Source: Flammeovirgaceae bacterium UBA976 | GTDB lineage: Bacteria > Bacteroidota > Bacteroidia > Cytophagales > Cyclobacteriaceae | Assembly: GCA_002292365.1 (NCBI GenBank) | Contig: DBBU01000004.1 | Span: forward strand, 1-31,725 | Direction: 5' to 3' | DNA: 31,725 nucleotides | Shown: positions 16,875 to 25,020 of the stretch, in pieces | Numbering within the stretch: the stretch's first letter is position 1 | Layout: the number at the start of each line of letters is the position of its first letter | Notes under the pieces: generated by a model | Database searches by the model: none | What the model was told of the DNA's origin: nothing | Seen by the model: only the letters and a program-made list of their open reading frames with translations | Translations under genes and position numbers: made by a program

Positions 16875-18257
16875 TCAATCAGAAATTATTTCTTTAATAT
16901 CTGAAATAATTTTATTTGCTAAGTGATCAGCAGTTACAAGACTTTCCGATTCTGCAAAAATTCTAATGATGGGTTCGGTATTTGATTTTCTAAGATGGAT
17001 CCAATCATTATCAAATTCTATTTTCAGACCATCAATAGTATTGATGGGATGCTTGGCATACTTATTTTTAAGCGTCTCCAAAATGGTATCAATATTGATT
17101 TCTGGCGTGAGATCAATTTTATTTTTTGAGATGAAATAATTGGGATATTGCGCCCGTAATATCGAGGCTGGACGACCGAACTGAGCCAAATGTGAAAGAA
17201 AAAGGGCAATTCCGACCAAAGCGTCCCTGCCATAATGCAATTCAGGATAGATAATGCCACCATTACCCTCCCCACCGATTACAGCAGCTACTTCTTTCAT
17301 TTTGGCAACGACGTTGACCTCTCCTACGGCAGCGGGGTGATAAATTCCCTTGTGTTTTTCCGTCACTACCTTTAACGCTCGGGTGCTGCTTAGATTAGAA
17401 ACCGTATTGCCTGGTGCTTTAGAAAGTACATAATCACTTACGGCTACCAAAGTGTATTCTTCACCAAAAGGCTCTCCATTTTCACTGACCAAAGCCAATC
17501 GATCTACGTCCGGATCTACGACAATACCCAGATCAAACTTGCCGTTTTCTATCTCTTTGCAAATTTGACCGATGTTTTCGGGTAAGGGTTCAGGATTATG
17601 TGCAAAGAGGCCAGTAGGCTCCCCATTTATTTGAACCACTTCCACCCCCAGTTTTTCTAGTAATAGGGGAATGGCGATACCTCCTGTACTGTTCACGGCA
17701 TCTAATATGACTTTGAATTTTTTAGCCTTTATGCTCGGGACATCTACTAGGGTCAATTGAAGAATTTTATCAATGTGATCAATAATAGTGACCTCTGAGG
17801 AAATAATTTTCCCAATATTTTTACTTTCTGCAAAAGTATAATTACCCGCTTCTGCACGCTCAAGGACTTCTGCGCCCAACTCCGCTGAAATAAATTCGCC
17901 GGCGTCGGATAAGAGCTTTAAGGCATTCCAACCAATAGGATTATGGCTTGCAGTGATAACGATACCTCCTTGTGCTTGCTCAGCAACAATAGCCATCTCA
18001 ACGGTAGGCGTGGTACTCAATCCCGTGTCAATTACATCAATACCTTGGGCAATCAACGTACTGGACAATAGGGCCCCAATCATAGGACCGGAAGGCCTTG
18101 CGTCACGTCCAATGACGACCTTAGGATTCTTAAATTTTATTTTAAGGATTTCACCGAAAGCCGCAGCATATCTTACTACATCTAAAGGGGATAAGGTTTC
18201 GCCTGGACTTCCACCGATAGTTCCGCGGATACCGGCAATAGATTTTATTAAAGTCAA
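16875..18257 (-). CDS. glmM: Phosphoglucosamine mutase
   Basis: This alpha-D-phosphohexomutase most likely converts glucosamine-6-phosphate to glucosamine-1-phosphate for peptidoglycan and LPS precursors. Motifs are the catalytic phosphoserine S104 in ITASHNPIGWNALK, the Mg loop DPDVDRLAL (about 248-256), the sugar loop GEGNGGIIYPE, and the C-terminal phosphate loop RKSNTEPIIR. The length of 460 aa is normal. The start is a TTG at 18257, which aligns with the conserved N-terminus MTLIKSIAGIRGTIGG. An upstream ATG at 18276 hits a stop after three codons. The TTG is itself part of a TAAACTTG string. A phosphomannomutase activity cannot be excluded from sequence alone. It lies 44 nt after the small NqrM-like gene and 14 nt before nifS. 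Confidence 0.9.
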   Translation of the reverse strand: MTLIKSIAGIRGTIGGSPGETLSPLDVVRYAAAFGEILKIKFKNPKVVIGRDARPSGPMIGALLSSTLIAQGIDVIDTGLSTTPTVEMAIVAEQAQGGIVITASHNPIGWNALKLLSDAGEFISAELGAEVLERAEAGNYTFAESKNIGKIISSEVTIIDHIDKILQLTLVDVPSIKAKKFKVILDAVNSTGGIAIPLLLEKLGVEVVQINGEPTGLFAHNPEPLPENIGQICKEIENGKFDLGIVVDPDVDRLALVSENGEPFGEEYTLVAVSDYVLSKAPGNTVSNLSSTRALKVVTEKHKGIYHPAAVGEVNVVAKMKEVAAVIGGEGNGGIIYPELHYGRDALVGIALFLSHLAQFGRPASILRAQYPNYFISKNKIDLTPEINIDTILETLKNKYAKHPINTIDGLKIEFDNDWIHLRKSNTEPIIRIFAESESLVTADHLANKIISDIKEIISD

Positions 18258-18301
18258 GTTTAGTTTTATTTAGTCATTATGAATATTAAGATTTGTTGTT
18301 C

Positions 18302-18532
18302 TCAATTGAATTTTTCCAACATTTTAGTTACTTCAGATTTATTTTTTTCACAGGGAACTCCTGTTACGACCGTTTTACCACAATAGCCGCATGCAACTCC
18401 TTCTGGATTAAGGAAAGGGTTTTGCGATGCACAAGTACCTTTAAATTCTCCTTTATTTAAGAAAATCAAGCGAACCGACATGCCCACAAAAAAGAGCGCA
18501 ACAAAACTAATGCCTAAGAATACTGTAATCAT
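18302..18532 (-). CDS. Small Cys-rich single-span membrane protein, NqrM-like
   Basis: This 76-aa protein has one N-terminal membrane helix (ITVFLGISFVALFFVGMSV, residues 2-20). A short basic linker follows, then a cysteine-rich tail with FKGTCASQNPF, ACGYCG and a final PC. The single helix followed by K-G-T/S-C and a CxxC resembles NqrM (DUF539), the Fe-delivery maturation factor of Na+-NQR. Similar mini-proteins are widespread in Bacteroidota under the name membrane or secreted protein. No nqr genes are in the window, so the NqrM role is a guess from pattern. It is probably the first gene of an operon with glmM and nifS. A TAACTTTG box lies 14 nt upstream of the ATG. Confidence 0.6.
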   Translation of the reverse strand: MITVFLGISFVALFFVGMSVRLIFLNKGEFKGTCASQNPFLNPEGVACGYCGKTVVTGVPCEKNKSEVTKMLEKFN

Positions 18533-18546
18533 AATATTATATTTTA

Positions 18547-18554
18547 CAAAGTTA
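18547..18554 (-). promoter_or_regulatory. -7 promoter box of the NqrM-like/glmM/nifS operon
   Basis: The reverse strand reads TAACTTTG, an exact TAnnTTTG match, 14 nt before the ATG at 18532. This would give a leader of about 10 nt. It lies in the 77-bp divergent region shared with mazG. Confidence 0.45.
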
Positions 18555-18609
18555 ATAACTCAGAAGGTTAACTTTACATAAGTTTCGTATTAAAGATTTA
18601 CTTTATGAT

Positions 18610-19428
18610 ATGACTAAGAAAATAATTAAGTATCCAGACCTTGAAAGATCTTCTAAATTAGCAGCCTTTGATAGGTTACTTACCATAATGGATGAGCTTA
18701 GAGAAAATTGTCCATGGGATAAAAAGCAAACCATGGAGAGCCTACGACACCTGACCATTGAAGAAACTTATGAGCTGTCCGATGCCATATTAGAGGGCGA
18801 CTTAGAGGAGGTAAAAGAGGAGTTGGGAGATCTCATGTTGCATTTGACCTTTTATGCGAGATTAGCGGCTGAAAAAAAAGTTTTTGATATGGCCTCGGTC
18901 TTGAACGGGATATGTGAGAAATTAATTCGAAGGCATCCCCATATTTATGGAGATACCCTGGCTGAGGATGAGGCTACGGTGAAAGCCAATTGGGAGCAGA
19001 TCAAGCTAAAAGAAAAGGGAAACACTTCGGTACTTGGGGGGGTTCCTCGATCCTTACCGGCCCTGGTGAAAGCGATGCGAATTCAGGAAAAGGTGAGTGG
19101 AGTAGGATTTGATTGGGAAAACGGAGATCAAGTTTGGAACAAAGTAGAAGAAGAAATCAAAGAATTTAAGGCCGAAAACCAAGCGGAAACAGTAAATTCA
19201 AAACGTAAGAATGAGGAGTTTGGAGACGTATTATTTTCCTTGATTAACTATGCACGATTTCAAGATATTAATCCAGAAGAGGCACTTGATCGGACCAATA
19301 AAAAATTTATTAAAAGATTTCAATATTTAGAAATAGCATCAAAAAGAGAAGGAAAATCACTTGCTGAAATGACTTTGTCAGAAATGGATATTTATTGGGA
19401 GGCGGCTAAAAAGAATGAAAAAAATTAG
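18610..19428 (+). CDS. mazG: Nucleoside triphosphate pyrophosphohydrolase MazG
   Basis: MazG hydrolyses NTPs and dNTPs to monophosphates, cleaning damaged nucleotides and affecting (p)ppGpp pools. Two all-alpha NTP-PPase halves are visible. The first has CPWDKKQTMESLRHLTIEE and EEVKEELGDLMLHLTF (E-x-x-E and E-x-x-D metal ligands, about residues 36-82). The second has KVEEEIKEFKAE and EEFGDVLFSLINYARF (about 176-222). The length of 272 aa is typical for the two-domain enzyme. The ATG at 18610 is overlapped by an earlier ATG at 18605 that terminates at once. It is divergent from the NqrM-like operon. The following 650 bp carry no intact gene. Confidence 0.94.
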   Translation: MTKKIIKYPDLERSSKLAAFDRLLTIMDELRENCPWDKKQTMESLRHLTIEETYELSDAILEGDLEEVKEELGDLMLHLTFYARLAAEKKVFDMASVLNGICEKLIRRHPHIYGDTLAEDEATVKANWEQIKLKEKGNTSVLGGVPRSLPALVKAMRIQEKVSGVGFDWENGDQVWNKVEEEIKEFKAENQAETVNSKRKNEEFGDVLFSLINYARFQDINPEEALDRTNKKFIKRFQYLEIASKREGKSLAEMTLSEMDIYWEAAKKNEKN

Positions 19429-19490
19429 GATAGTTTATACATAAATCATGATGAGCAAATTATGCAAAAAAAAGGATTTTAGCTTTCTAA

Positions 19491-19802
19491 ATAGGAGCTC
19501 AGTGGGGTGTATATCTAAGACCTGCTTTGACCTTTGTTCTTTGGTTTGAATCATGGGTTAATGGAGTTTTGTATAGGAAACATAAAGTTGAAACGGTGAT
19601 CATGATGTTTGAAAGAGTGGCCTATATGGATTCATCAGGTTTGGAGTTGTTGCATTTGGCTTTAACCACGTTCCATCGATAAAAAATAAAGCGATTATTT
19701 ACCGGTTTATCAGGTCAACTCAAAAAGTGCTTCGGACAATCCGGTCCGATGCTCGATGTACACGAGGGAATGGCATCATTTGATGATTTAAAGGCTTGTT
19801 GA
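19491..19802 (+). pseudogene. Remnant of a STAS-domain protein (anti-sigma-factor-antagonist-like)
   Basis: Reading from 19491 without interruption to a TAA at 19680 gives a C-terminal part HKVETVIMMFERVAYMDSSG followed by LELLHLALTTFHR. After the TAA the same frame continues KIKRLFTGLSGQLKKCFGQS and GPMLDVHEGMASFDDLKAC, ending at TGA 19800-19802. The MDSSGL motif around the usually phosphorylated serine, the beta strand before it, the basic strand plus GLS turn, and the final SFDDL helix follow the order of a STAS domain. STAS domains occur in SpoIIAA-like antagonists and at the C-terminus of SulP transporters. No start codon with a convincing N-terminus is present and one stop interrupts the domain, so I call it a decayed gene. 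A sequencing error at 19680 would restore only the C-terminal half. Confidence 0.55.
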
Positions 19803-19950
19803 GTTCATTTAAAAAAACCGGCTTATGCGATCAGGGAGATTTTCAGTAATTATTAAGTATAAGGCTTGTCGGTCGAACGGGGTATAAAAGGCTAGATCTA
19901 TATCCAAAAGTCTAAAATAGCGGCTATTCTCCTTATTAACATTTAAAAAG

Positions 19951-19959
19951 TTATACACT
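19951..19959 (+). other. Near-consensus DnaA box
   Basis: TTATACACT differs from the relaxed DnaA box TTATNCACA at the last base only. It lies in the same AT-rich tract as the perfect box at 20030-20038, about 70 bp away and in the opposite orientation. Alone it would be meaningless. Confidence 0.25.
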
Positions 19960-20029
19960 AAAAAAAATGACACATCATATAAAAAGCTGATGAACAGATA
20001 GTTATAAATTTTCAATTAATAAAAAAACA

Positions 20030-20038
20030 TGTGGATAA
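20030..20038 (-). other. Perfect DnaA box in AT-rich tract
   Basis: The plus strand reads TGTGGATAA, so the minus strand is TTATCCACA, the strict DnaA-binding consensus. It sits in about 140 bp of roughly 81% A+T in the convergent mazG/ClC gap. One perfect 9-mer is expected by chance at a modest rate in 32 kb, so the box is real as sequence but its function is open. Confidence 0.4.
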
Positions 20039-20082
20039 CTATTAACTAATTGATTATTAATTTATTATGACCAAATCATGAA

Positions 20083-21867
20083 TTACTCTTTGGTTTGCCT
20101 AATAAGGTGTGTGCGATAGGTATTGAAAATTCTGGATTTAGAGAGAAATCCTATGTATTTTCCGTCATCTATTACTGGTAAATTCCAAGCATGGGAGATC
20201 TCAAATTTATTCATTACGGTTTGCATATTGTCATAGGATGAAACGTGAGTAGGCACTTGGGTCATGAGTGTGTTTATCGTCACGTGATTTCTCTGGGATT
20301 CGTCAAACATAATTTCACGAATATTGTCCAGTGTGATAACCCCTTTAAATGCTCCATCTTCGTTGACAACAGGGAAAATATTGCGCGTACTTTTTTTGAC
20401 CAGCGGAATTAATTCGTTGAGTGTAGCTTCAGGAGCGATGGTGAGTAGATCTTTTTCAATCATTTTTTTTAAACTGATTTTATTCAAAACCATTTTATCT
20501 CGATCATTAATTACGATGTCTCCTCGTTTGATCAGATTTCGCATATAAATAGAATGTTTTTCAAAATAGGTTACCGTTACATAGGAAATGGCAGAAACGA
20601 GCATCAAGGGAACAAATAATAAGTATCCACTGGTGATCTCTGCAATTAGAAAAATGGCCGTTAACGGAGCATGAAGTACGCCACTCATGACCCCACACAT
20701 ACCTACGAGGGTGAAATGACTCAAGTTGACGGGAGCTTCTGGATAAATCCATTGAAAAATTAGACCAACTAAAAATCCGACTAATCCTCCCATGTATAAA
20801 GAGGGAGCAAAAATACCCCCACTGCCTCCTGCACCTAGGGTCAAACCTGTGGCGATTGGTTTAATGAAGATAAGACATAATAGCGAAAGGGGAACAAACC
20901 ATTGATCAGTAGTCCCAAAGAGGTCAGTAAAATAATTATATTCAAACAATGAGTTAGGTGCGCCCTTTAGTAGATTAATAACCATATGGTAACCCTCTCC
21001 ATAGAGTGAAGGAAATAATAATAGCAATAATCCTAATGAAAGTCCTCCTAGGAGAGCTCTAAGAGGAGGCTTTTTAATTTTATGAATACCATCCTCAGTC
21101 CGTGATAGCATCCGGGTAAAATACACCGATGCGGCACCGCAGCAAAGACCTAATATTAGATAAAAGGGAGTGGACCAAGCAGAAAAGCCTTCAGTAAGTT
21201 TGAAGGAAAATAAAATATCATCTCCGAGCAAAATTAAGGACATCAGCTGGCCGCAGACCGAGGCAATTAAGATGGGAATAAATTTATTTATGGTTACATC
21301 TGTCAACATGACCTCAACGGCAAAGATGACACCTGCGATTGGAGAATTGAAAATAGCTGATACCGCTGCGGCCGCACCACACCCAATCATTAACGTTCTT
21401 TTTTTGTAATCAAGATGGGCCAAACGGGCCAAGTTGGATCCTATGGCAGAGCCCGTGACGACAATAGGGGCCTCTAATCCAGCCGAGCCACCAAAGCCCA
21501 CGGTAATAGCACTGGTGAGCATGTTTGAATACATCCTTGTTTTACGAATGATCGAAGACCTTTTGGAGATGGCGTATAAAACTTTACTGATCCCATGTCC
21601 GGTACTGTCTTGAAGCAAATATTTGGCAATAAAGACGGTCAATAAAATGCCTATTACAGGATAAAATACCCATAAATATTTCCAGCCCGTCACCTCAACA
21701 TTATTTTGAAGGATCTGCTCAATGAGGTGAACAGTTGTCTTGAGGGCTACCGCCGCCAACCCTGCCAAGATGCCCACAAAACCTGCAATGATCAAGGTAA
21801 AATTGTTGTCATTGATGTGTTTGAGACGCCAAATGAGGAGGGGCATTAAGGGGTTGTGAAAATTCAT
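20083..21867 (-). CDS. ClC-family chloride channel/transporter with C-terminal CBS pair
   Basis: This 594-aa ClC protein moves Cl- (or exchanges Cl- for H+) across the inner membrane. The anion-pathway motifs are STGHGIS (88-94), GFGGSAGLEAP with the gating glutamate E132, and GAGGSGGIFAPSLYMG (the GxFxP motif). About ten or more hydrophobic helices span residues 22-430. The cytoplasmic tail has two CBS repeats (about 475-525 and 535-590: LLTIAPEATLNELIPLVKKS and LMTQVPTHVSSYDNMQTVMN), a pair that usually binds adenine nucleotides and gates transport. The gene lies 33 nt downstream of map, so it may be the second gene of a map-ClC transcript. Anion specificity (chloride versus fluoride or nitrate) is not determined, but the long CBS form argues against the fluoride CLC-F type. 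Confidence 0.92.
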   Translation of the reverse strand: MNFHNPLMPLLIWRLKHINDNNFTLIIAGFVGILAGLAAVALKTTVHLIEQILQNNVEVTGWKYLWVFYPVIGILLTVFIAKYLLQDSTGHGISKVLYAISKRSSIIRKTRMYSNMLTSAITVGFGGSAGLEAPIVVTGSAIGSNLARLAHLDYKKRTLMIGCGAAAAVSAIFNSPIAGVIFAVEVMLTDVTINKFIPILIASVCGQLMSLILLGDDILFSFKLTEGFSAWSTPFYLILGLCCGAASVYFTRMLSRTEDGIHKIKKPPLRALLGGLSLGLLLLLFPSLYGEGYHMVINLLKGAPNSLFEYNYFTDLFGTTDQWFVPLSLLCLIFIKPIATGLTLGAGGSGGIFAPSLYMGGLVGFLVGLIFQWIYPEAPVNLSHFTLVGMCGVMSGVLHAPLTAIFLIAEITSGYLLFVPLMLVSAISYVTVTYFEKHSIYMRNLIKRGDIVINDRDKMVLNKISLKKMIEKDLLTIAPEATLNELIPLVKKSTRNIFPVVNEDGAFKGVITLDNIREIMFDESQRNHVTINTLMTQVPTHVSSYDNMQTVMNKFEISHAWNLPVIDDGKYIGFLSKSRIFNTYRTHLIRQTKE

Positions 21868-21900
21868 ATCATTGGGTAGCCGTTATTCAGTATCATTATT

Positions 21901-22692
21901 TTAAATAAACGAAGCTTGCTGTTTAACGAGGGCTTCTTCTATATATTGAAAGGTTGAGAGGATTTCAGGTTGACCATCTACCACCGCGACGTTGTGTTCA
22001 AAATGAGCGGATGGTTTCCGATCTGATGTGACAATGGTCCAACCATCGGCTAATTGAATTACATTTTTGGTACCCAGATTGATCATGGGCTCAATAGCCA
22101 GCACCAGGCCTTCTTTTATTTTATGACCAGACCCTCTTTTTCCGAAGTTGGGCACCTCTGGAGCTTCATGCATTTTTTTACCAAGCCCATGTCCGACTAG
22201 TTGTCGTACTACGCCAAACCGATTCTTTTCAGCATGGTGCTGGACGGCATAACCAATGTCTCCGATACGTTTGCCCACTACCATTTGTTCAATGCCTAGG
22301 TAAAGACTCTCTTTGGTAATGCGCAATAATTTTTTAATGTCATCGGAGATTTCACCGACGGCAAAGGTAAAGGCATGATCTCCATAATAGTTATTTTTTA
22401 ATGCGCCACAATCCACTGAAATGATGTCTCCATCGACCAATGGTTTGTCGCCGGGAATGCCATGTACGACTTGTTCATTGACTGAAATACACAAGGTGGC
22501 AGGAAAATCGTAGAGACCTAGAAAACCAGGCAGGGCACCTTGATCTCTGATGTATTCTTCCGCCTTTTTATCTAATGTCTTTGGGGAGATACCGGGCTTT
22601 ATGACTTCTGCCAGGATACCTAAGGTCCGTGAAACGATCAACGCACTTTCTCTTATCAATTCAATTTCTTCTTTGTTTTTGTAATGAATCAT
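21901..22692 (-). CDS. map: Type I methionine aminopeptidase
   Basis: Map removes the initiator methionine from nascent proteins. All five metal ligands of the pita-bread fold are recognisable: DGDIISVDCG and YYGDHAFTF (two Asp), GHGLGKKMHEAP (His), LAIEPMI (Glu), and FEHNVAV (Glu). The substrate histidine in VVHGIPG is also present. The length of 263 aa without an N-terminal extension is type Ia-like. The ATG at 22692 lies 15 nt after a TATCTTTG box. A rho-independent terminator for the upstream SPOR gene lies just upstream, so map has its own promoter. The ClC gene follows after 33 nt. Confidence 0.95.
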   Translation of the reverse strand: MIHYKNKEEIELIRESALIVSRTLGILAEVIKPGISPKTLDKKAEEYIRDQGALPGFLGLYDFPATLCISVNEQVVHGIPGDKPLVDGDIISVDCGALKNNYYGDHAFTFAVGEISDDIKKLLRITKESLYLGIEQMVVGKRIGDIGYAVQHHAEKNRFGVVRQLVGHGLGKKMHEAPEVPNFGKRGSGHKIKEGLVLAIEPMINLGTKNVIQLADGWTIVTSDRKPSAHFEHNVAVVDGQPEILSTFQYIEEALVKQQASFI

Positions 22693-22707
22693 GAGCTTTC
22701 AATAAAA

Positions 22708-22715
22708 CAAAGATA
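22708..22715 (-). promoter_or_regulatory. -7 promoter box of map
   Basis: The reverse strand reads TATCTTTG, an exact TAnnTTTG match, 15 nt before the map ATG. It is immediately downstream of the hairpin terminator at 22719-22750, so termination and re-initiation are nearly contiguous. Confidence 0.5.
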
Positions 22716-22718
22716 ACA

Positions 22719-22750
22719 ACAAAAAACCCTGACAGATTCTGTCAGGGTTT
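22719..22750 (-). terminator. Rho-independent terminator of the SPOR-domain gene
   Basis: On the minus strand, AAACCCTGACAG (22750-22739) pairs with CTGTCAGGGTTT (22735-22724), a perfect 12-bp stem closing a 3-nt loop. It is followed by a T run (TTTTTTG). It lies 20 nt after the SPOR gene stop and immediately before the map promoter. This is the clearest terminator in the window. Confidence 0.9.
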
Positions 22751-22769
22751 CATTTCTTTCTTAATCTGG

Positions 22770-23390
22770 TTAAGATTTTGGAATATTTTCTAATACCTCC
22801 TTGATAGGCACTCTTACCCCATCTCTATAGGAAATGATCCAAGCATCAGAAACACCCATCTCACGCATGTATTTTTTAAAGGTATCGGCTTCCCAGTAAT
22901 CCGTAAATACACCTAAGGTGTATCTCATCAAACCATCTTCTCCTACTTCTCCAAAAAAGCTGTCAGATTTATCCAAGTACTTGCTTAAATCTTTATTTTG
23001 AAAGGCTCCGATTTGAACCTTGAAAGCAATGCCTTTGACAGCAGGTCTTTTTTTGGTCATTGAACCCCCTGAAGTTGCTACGCCTTCTTTTGCTTTTTTT
23101 GCATTTGCAGCCATTTGCTTTCTCATCTCTCTCATTTGAGCCTCGTACTGCGCAACCTGATCCTCTTTTTCTTTGTTCGCGGCATCGTTTGCAGATAATT
23201 CATCATTTAAACTTGCTATTTGCCCTTTCAAGCCCTTATTTTCATCAACAAGCGATTTGTATTGTTCTGGCGTAAGTGATTTGACCCTTTTCTTCCATTC
23301 TTTCTTTTCTTTTTTCGACAATTGACTCATCGCATCAAAAGATACTGTTAAGCCTAAAATCAAGATCAATAAGGTTGTAAATTTTTTCAT
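22770..23390 (-). CDS. Exported coiled-coil protein with C-terminal SPOR-like domain
   Basis: This 206-aa protein has a signal peptide (KKFTTLLILILGLTVSFDAMSQ, about residues 1-22). A strongly charged coiled coil covers roughly 25-100 (KKEKKEWKKRVKSLTPEQYK and a later MREMRKQMAANAKKAKE). A C-terminal SPOR-like domain spans about 120-200 (FKVQIGAFQNKD and YTLGVFTDYWEADTFKKYM). SPOR domains bind denuded peptidoglycan at division sites, so the protein is probably periplasmic and cell-wall linked. It lies 72 nt downstream of fumC and has a strong terminator after it. A weak TTG-N16-TATCTTAC promoter-like pair lies at 23434-23460 on the minus strand. The specific role is unknown. Confidence 0.82.
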   Translation of the reverse strand: MKKFTTLLILILGLTVSFDAMSQLSKKEKKEWKKRVKSLTPEQYKSLVDENKGLKGQIASLNDELSANDAANKEKEDQVAQYEAQMREMRKQMAANAKKAKEGVATSGGSMTKKRPAVKGIAFKVQIGAFQNKDLSKYLDKSDSFFGEVGEDGLMRYTLGVFTDYWEADTFKKYMREMGVSDAWIISYRDGVRVPIKEVLENIPKS

Positions 23391-23462
23391 TTTATCTAGT
23401 TAAGTAAGAATTACGTGGTTACTGGATGATAAAGTAAGATAATTAACCTTTAATATCCAAAA

Positions 23463-24866
23463 TTAAGCCTTGATAGATCCTATCATGTCTTCTGGCCGTA
23501 CCCACTCAGCGAATTGGGCTTCGCTCACTAATTCAAGGGTTAATGCCGCTTCTTTAAGCGTAGTACCTTCTCTATGGGCTTTCTTTGCAATTTTTGCAGC
23601 ATTTTCGTATCCAATATGCGGGTTTAAGGCGGTTACCAGCATCAGTGAGTTTTCCAATTTATCTTGAATAACGCTGTAATTAGGCTCGATACCCACCGCA
23701 CAATTGTCATTAAAAGATTGACAAACATCTCCAAGCAGTCGTGCAGAGTTGATGAGATTGTATGCCATCATAGGTTTGAAAACATTGAGTTCAAAATGGC
23801 CACTCATCCCACCGATGGTGACGGCTACATCATTTCCCATGACCTGAGCACAGATCATGGTAAGGGCCTCACATTGGGTAGGATTAACTTTTCCAGGCAT
23901 GATTGAAGAGCCAGGTTCGTTTTCGGGAAGTATGATTTCTCCAATACCGCTTCTGGGACCTGAACTCAGCATACGAATATCGTTACCAATTTTCATTAAG
24001 CTAATGGCCAGTTGCTTGAGAGCCCCGTGAGATGCTACGAGGGCATCATGGGCGGCCAAGGCTTCAAATTTATTATCTGCTGAAACAAAAGGGATTTCTG
24101 CATGTTTAGCAATGTATTCGGCGACTAAATTGGCATAGCCTTTGGGCGCATTGAGGCCTGTACCCACAGCGGTACCTCCTAAAGCCAATTCTGACAAATG
24201 AGCAAAAGTATGCTCCAAGGCCTTGAGACCATGATCTAATTGTGAAACATAACCAGAAAATTCTTGACCTAAACTTAAAGGTGTAGCATCCATGAAATGG
24301 GTTCGGCCTATTTTGACAATCCCTGAAAATTTTTTTGCCTTTGCATCAAGGGTATTTCTCAGTATTGTAATGGCGGGGATGGTATTTTCTACCAATATTT
24401 TGTAGGCTGCGATGTGCATGGCGGTTGGAAAAGTATCATTTGAAGACTGACTTTTATTCACGTCATCATTGGGGTGGATGATTTTTTTTGCATCCGTTAA
24501 TTGACCTCCATTTAGGACATGACTCCGATTGGCGATGACCTCGTTACAATTCATGTTAGACTGTGTACCTGAACCAGTCTGCCATACGACCAGTGGAAAT
24601 TGATCGTCCAATTGGCCTTTCAAGATTTCATCACATACTTTGGCAATCATACTTGCTTTTTCGTCATCTAAGACGCCAAGGCTTGCGTTGGCTTGTGCAG
24701 CAGATTTTTTTAAAATGGCAAACGCACGAATGAGTTCGATGGGCATGGTCATGTTGGGGCCCCCAATTTTAAAATTATTTCTGGAGCGCTCGGTTTGTGC
24801 CCCCCAATATTTGTCAGCGGGAACTTTAACCTCACCCATGGTGTCATGTTCTAGACGATATTCCAT
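23463..24866 (-). CDS. fumC: Class II fumarate hydratase
   Basis: FumC interconverts fumarate and malate in the TCA cycle without an Fe-S cluster. The superfamily signature [13 protein letters not shown], with the mobile catalytic serine loop, is intact. Also present are [17 protein letters not shown], the [14 protein letters not shown] active-site block, and [19 protein letters not shown], which carries the catalytic histidine. The length of 467 aa is standard. The ATG at 24866 is 24 nt after a TATTTTTG box with a TTG 16 bp further upstream. It is divergent from the response-regulator gene across a 154-bp intergenic region. Fe-independence fits an organism that must cope with iron limitation, but this is only context. 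Confidence 0.96.
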   Translation of the reverse strand: MEYRLEHDTMGEVKVPADKYWGAQTERSRNNFKIGGPNMTMPIELIRAFAILKKSAAQANASLGVLDDEKASMIAKVCDEILKGQLDDQFPLVVWQTGSGTQSNMNCNEVIANRSHVLNGGQLTDAKKIIHPNDDVNKSQSSNDTFPTAMHIAAYKILVENTIPAITILRNTLDAKAKKFSGIVKIGRTHFMDATPLSLGQEFSGYVSQLDHGLKALEHTFAHLSELALGGTAVGTGLNAPKGYANLVAEYIAKHAEIPFVSADNKFEALAAHDALVASHGALKQLAISLMKIGNDIRMLSSGPRSGIGEIILPENEPGSSIMPGKVNPTQCEALTMICAQVMGNDVAVTIGGMSGHFELNVFKPMMAYNLINSARLLGDVCQSFNDNCAVGIEPNYSVIQDKLENSLMLVTALNPHIGYENAAKIAKKAHREGTTLKEAALTLELVSEAQFAEWVRPEDMIGSIKA

Positions 24867-24890
24867 ATGTACGTTGGTTTAATTGAAGGA

Positions 24891-24898
24891 CAAAAATA
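24891..24898 (-). promoter_or_regulatory. -7 promoter box of fumC
   Basis: The reverse strand reads TATTTTTG, an exact TAnnTTTG match, 24 nt before the fumC ATG. A minus-strand TTG at 24917-24915 gives a spacer of 16 bp, one short of the usual 17-23. Confidence 0.55.
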
Positions 24899-24966
24899 GA
24901 GATTAAGTTGGATACAATAATAATAATTTTCAGGGAAGCCAATAAAAATGTGTGGACGCTTGGGTT

Positions 24967-24997
24967 TTGTTTCATTGAGGTTTTAGTAGTAGGTTTG
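24967..24997 (+). promoter_or_regulatory. Promoter of the response-regulator gene (-33 TTG, -7 TAGGTTTG)
   Basis: TTG at 24967-24969, a 20-bp spacer and TAGGTTTG at 24990-24997 match the Bacteroidota promoter TTG-N17-23-TAnnTTTG. This is the best complete promoter in the window. The 17-bp palindrome at 25001-25017 covers the predicted transcription start. Confidence 0.65.
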
Positions 24998-25000
24998 CTG

Positions 25001-25017
25001 TTTAGAATGATTCTAAA
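25001..25017. promoter_or_regulatory. Perfect 17-bp palindrome, candidate Fur-superfamily operator
   Basis: TTTAGAATGATTCTAAA is a perfect inverted repeat of two 8-nt arms around one base. The core TTAGAAT-N-ATTCTAA has the 7-1-7 layout known for Fur, PerR and Zur boxes. It begins 3 nt after the -7 box and ends 3 nt before the start codon at 25021, the expected place for a repressor site. A copy with two arm mismatches lies before ferritin at 28646-28662. A palindrome of this quality can arise about once in a window this size by chance, so position and recurrence carry the weight. Confidence 0.5.
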
Positions 25018-25020
25018 TAA

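Larger units (their letters stand above)
19429..20082. other. 654-bp region without an intact gene, between convergent mazG and the ClC channel gene
   Basis: This is the only long non-coding stretch of the window. It contains a decayed STAS-domain reading frame (19491-19802, +). An extremely AT-rich tract follows: about 81% A+T over 19941-20080 by my count. Within it are a perfect DnaA box on the minus strand (20030-20038) and a near box (19951-19959). I find no tRNA, strong terminator hairpin or repeat array. A 68-codon minus-strand open frame (19809-20015) resembles nothing I know and has a composition expected of AT-rich DNA. Confidence 0.6.

Noticed and set aside
16861..16878. Longer cysteine desulfurase start at the TTG 16878
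   Set aside because: The family N-terminus begins at MKVYLDNAATTP, and the extra codons overlap the glmM stop.
19809..20015. 68-codon minus-strand open frame with hydrophobic N-terminus in the mazG-ClC gap
   Set aside because: The region is AT-rich, the hydrophobic look follows from base composition, and the frame has no known motif or good start context.
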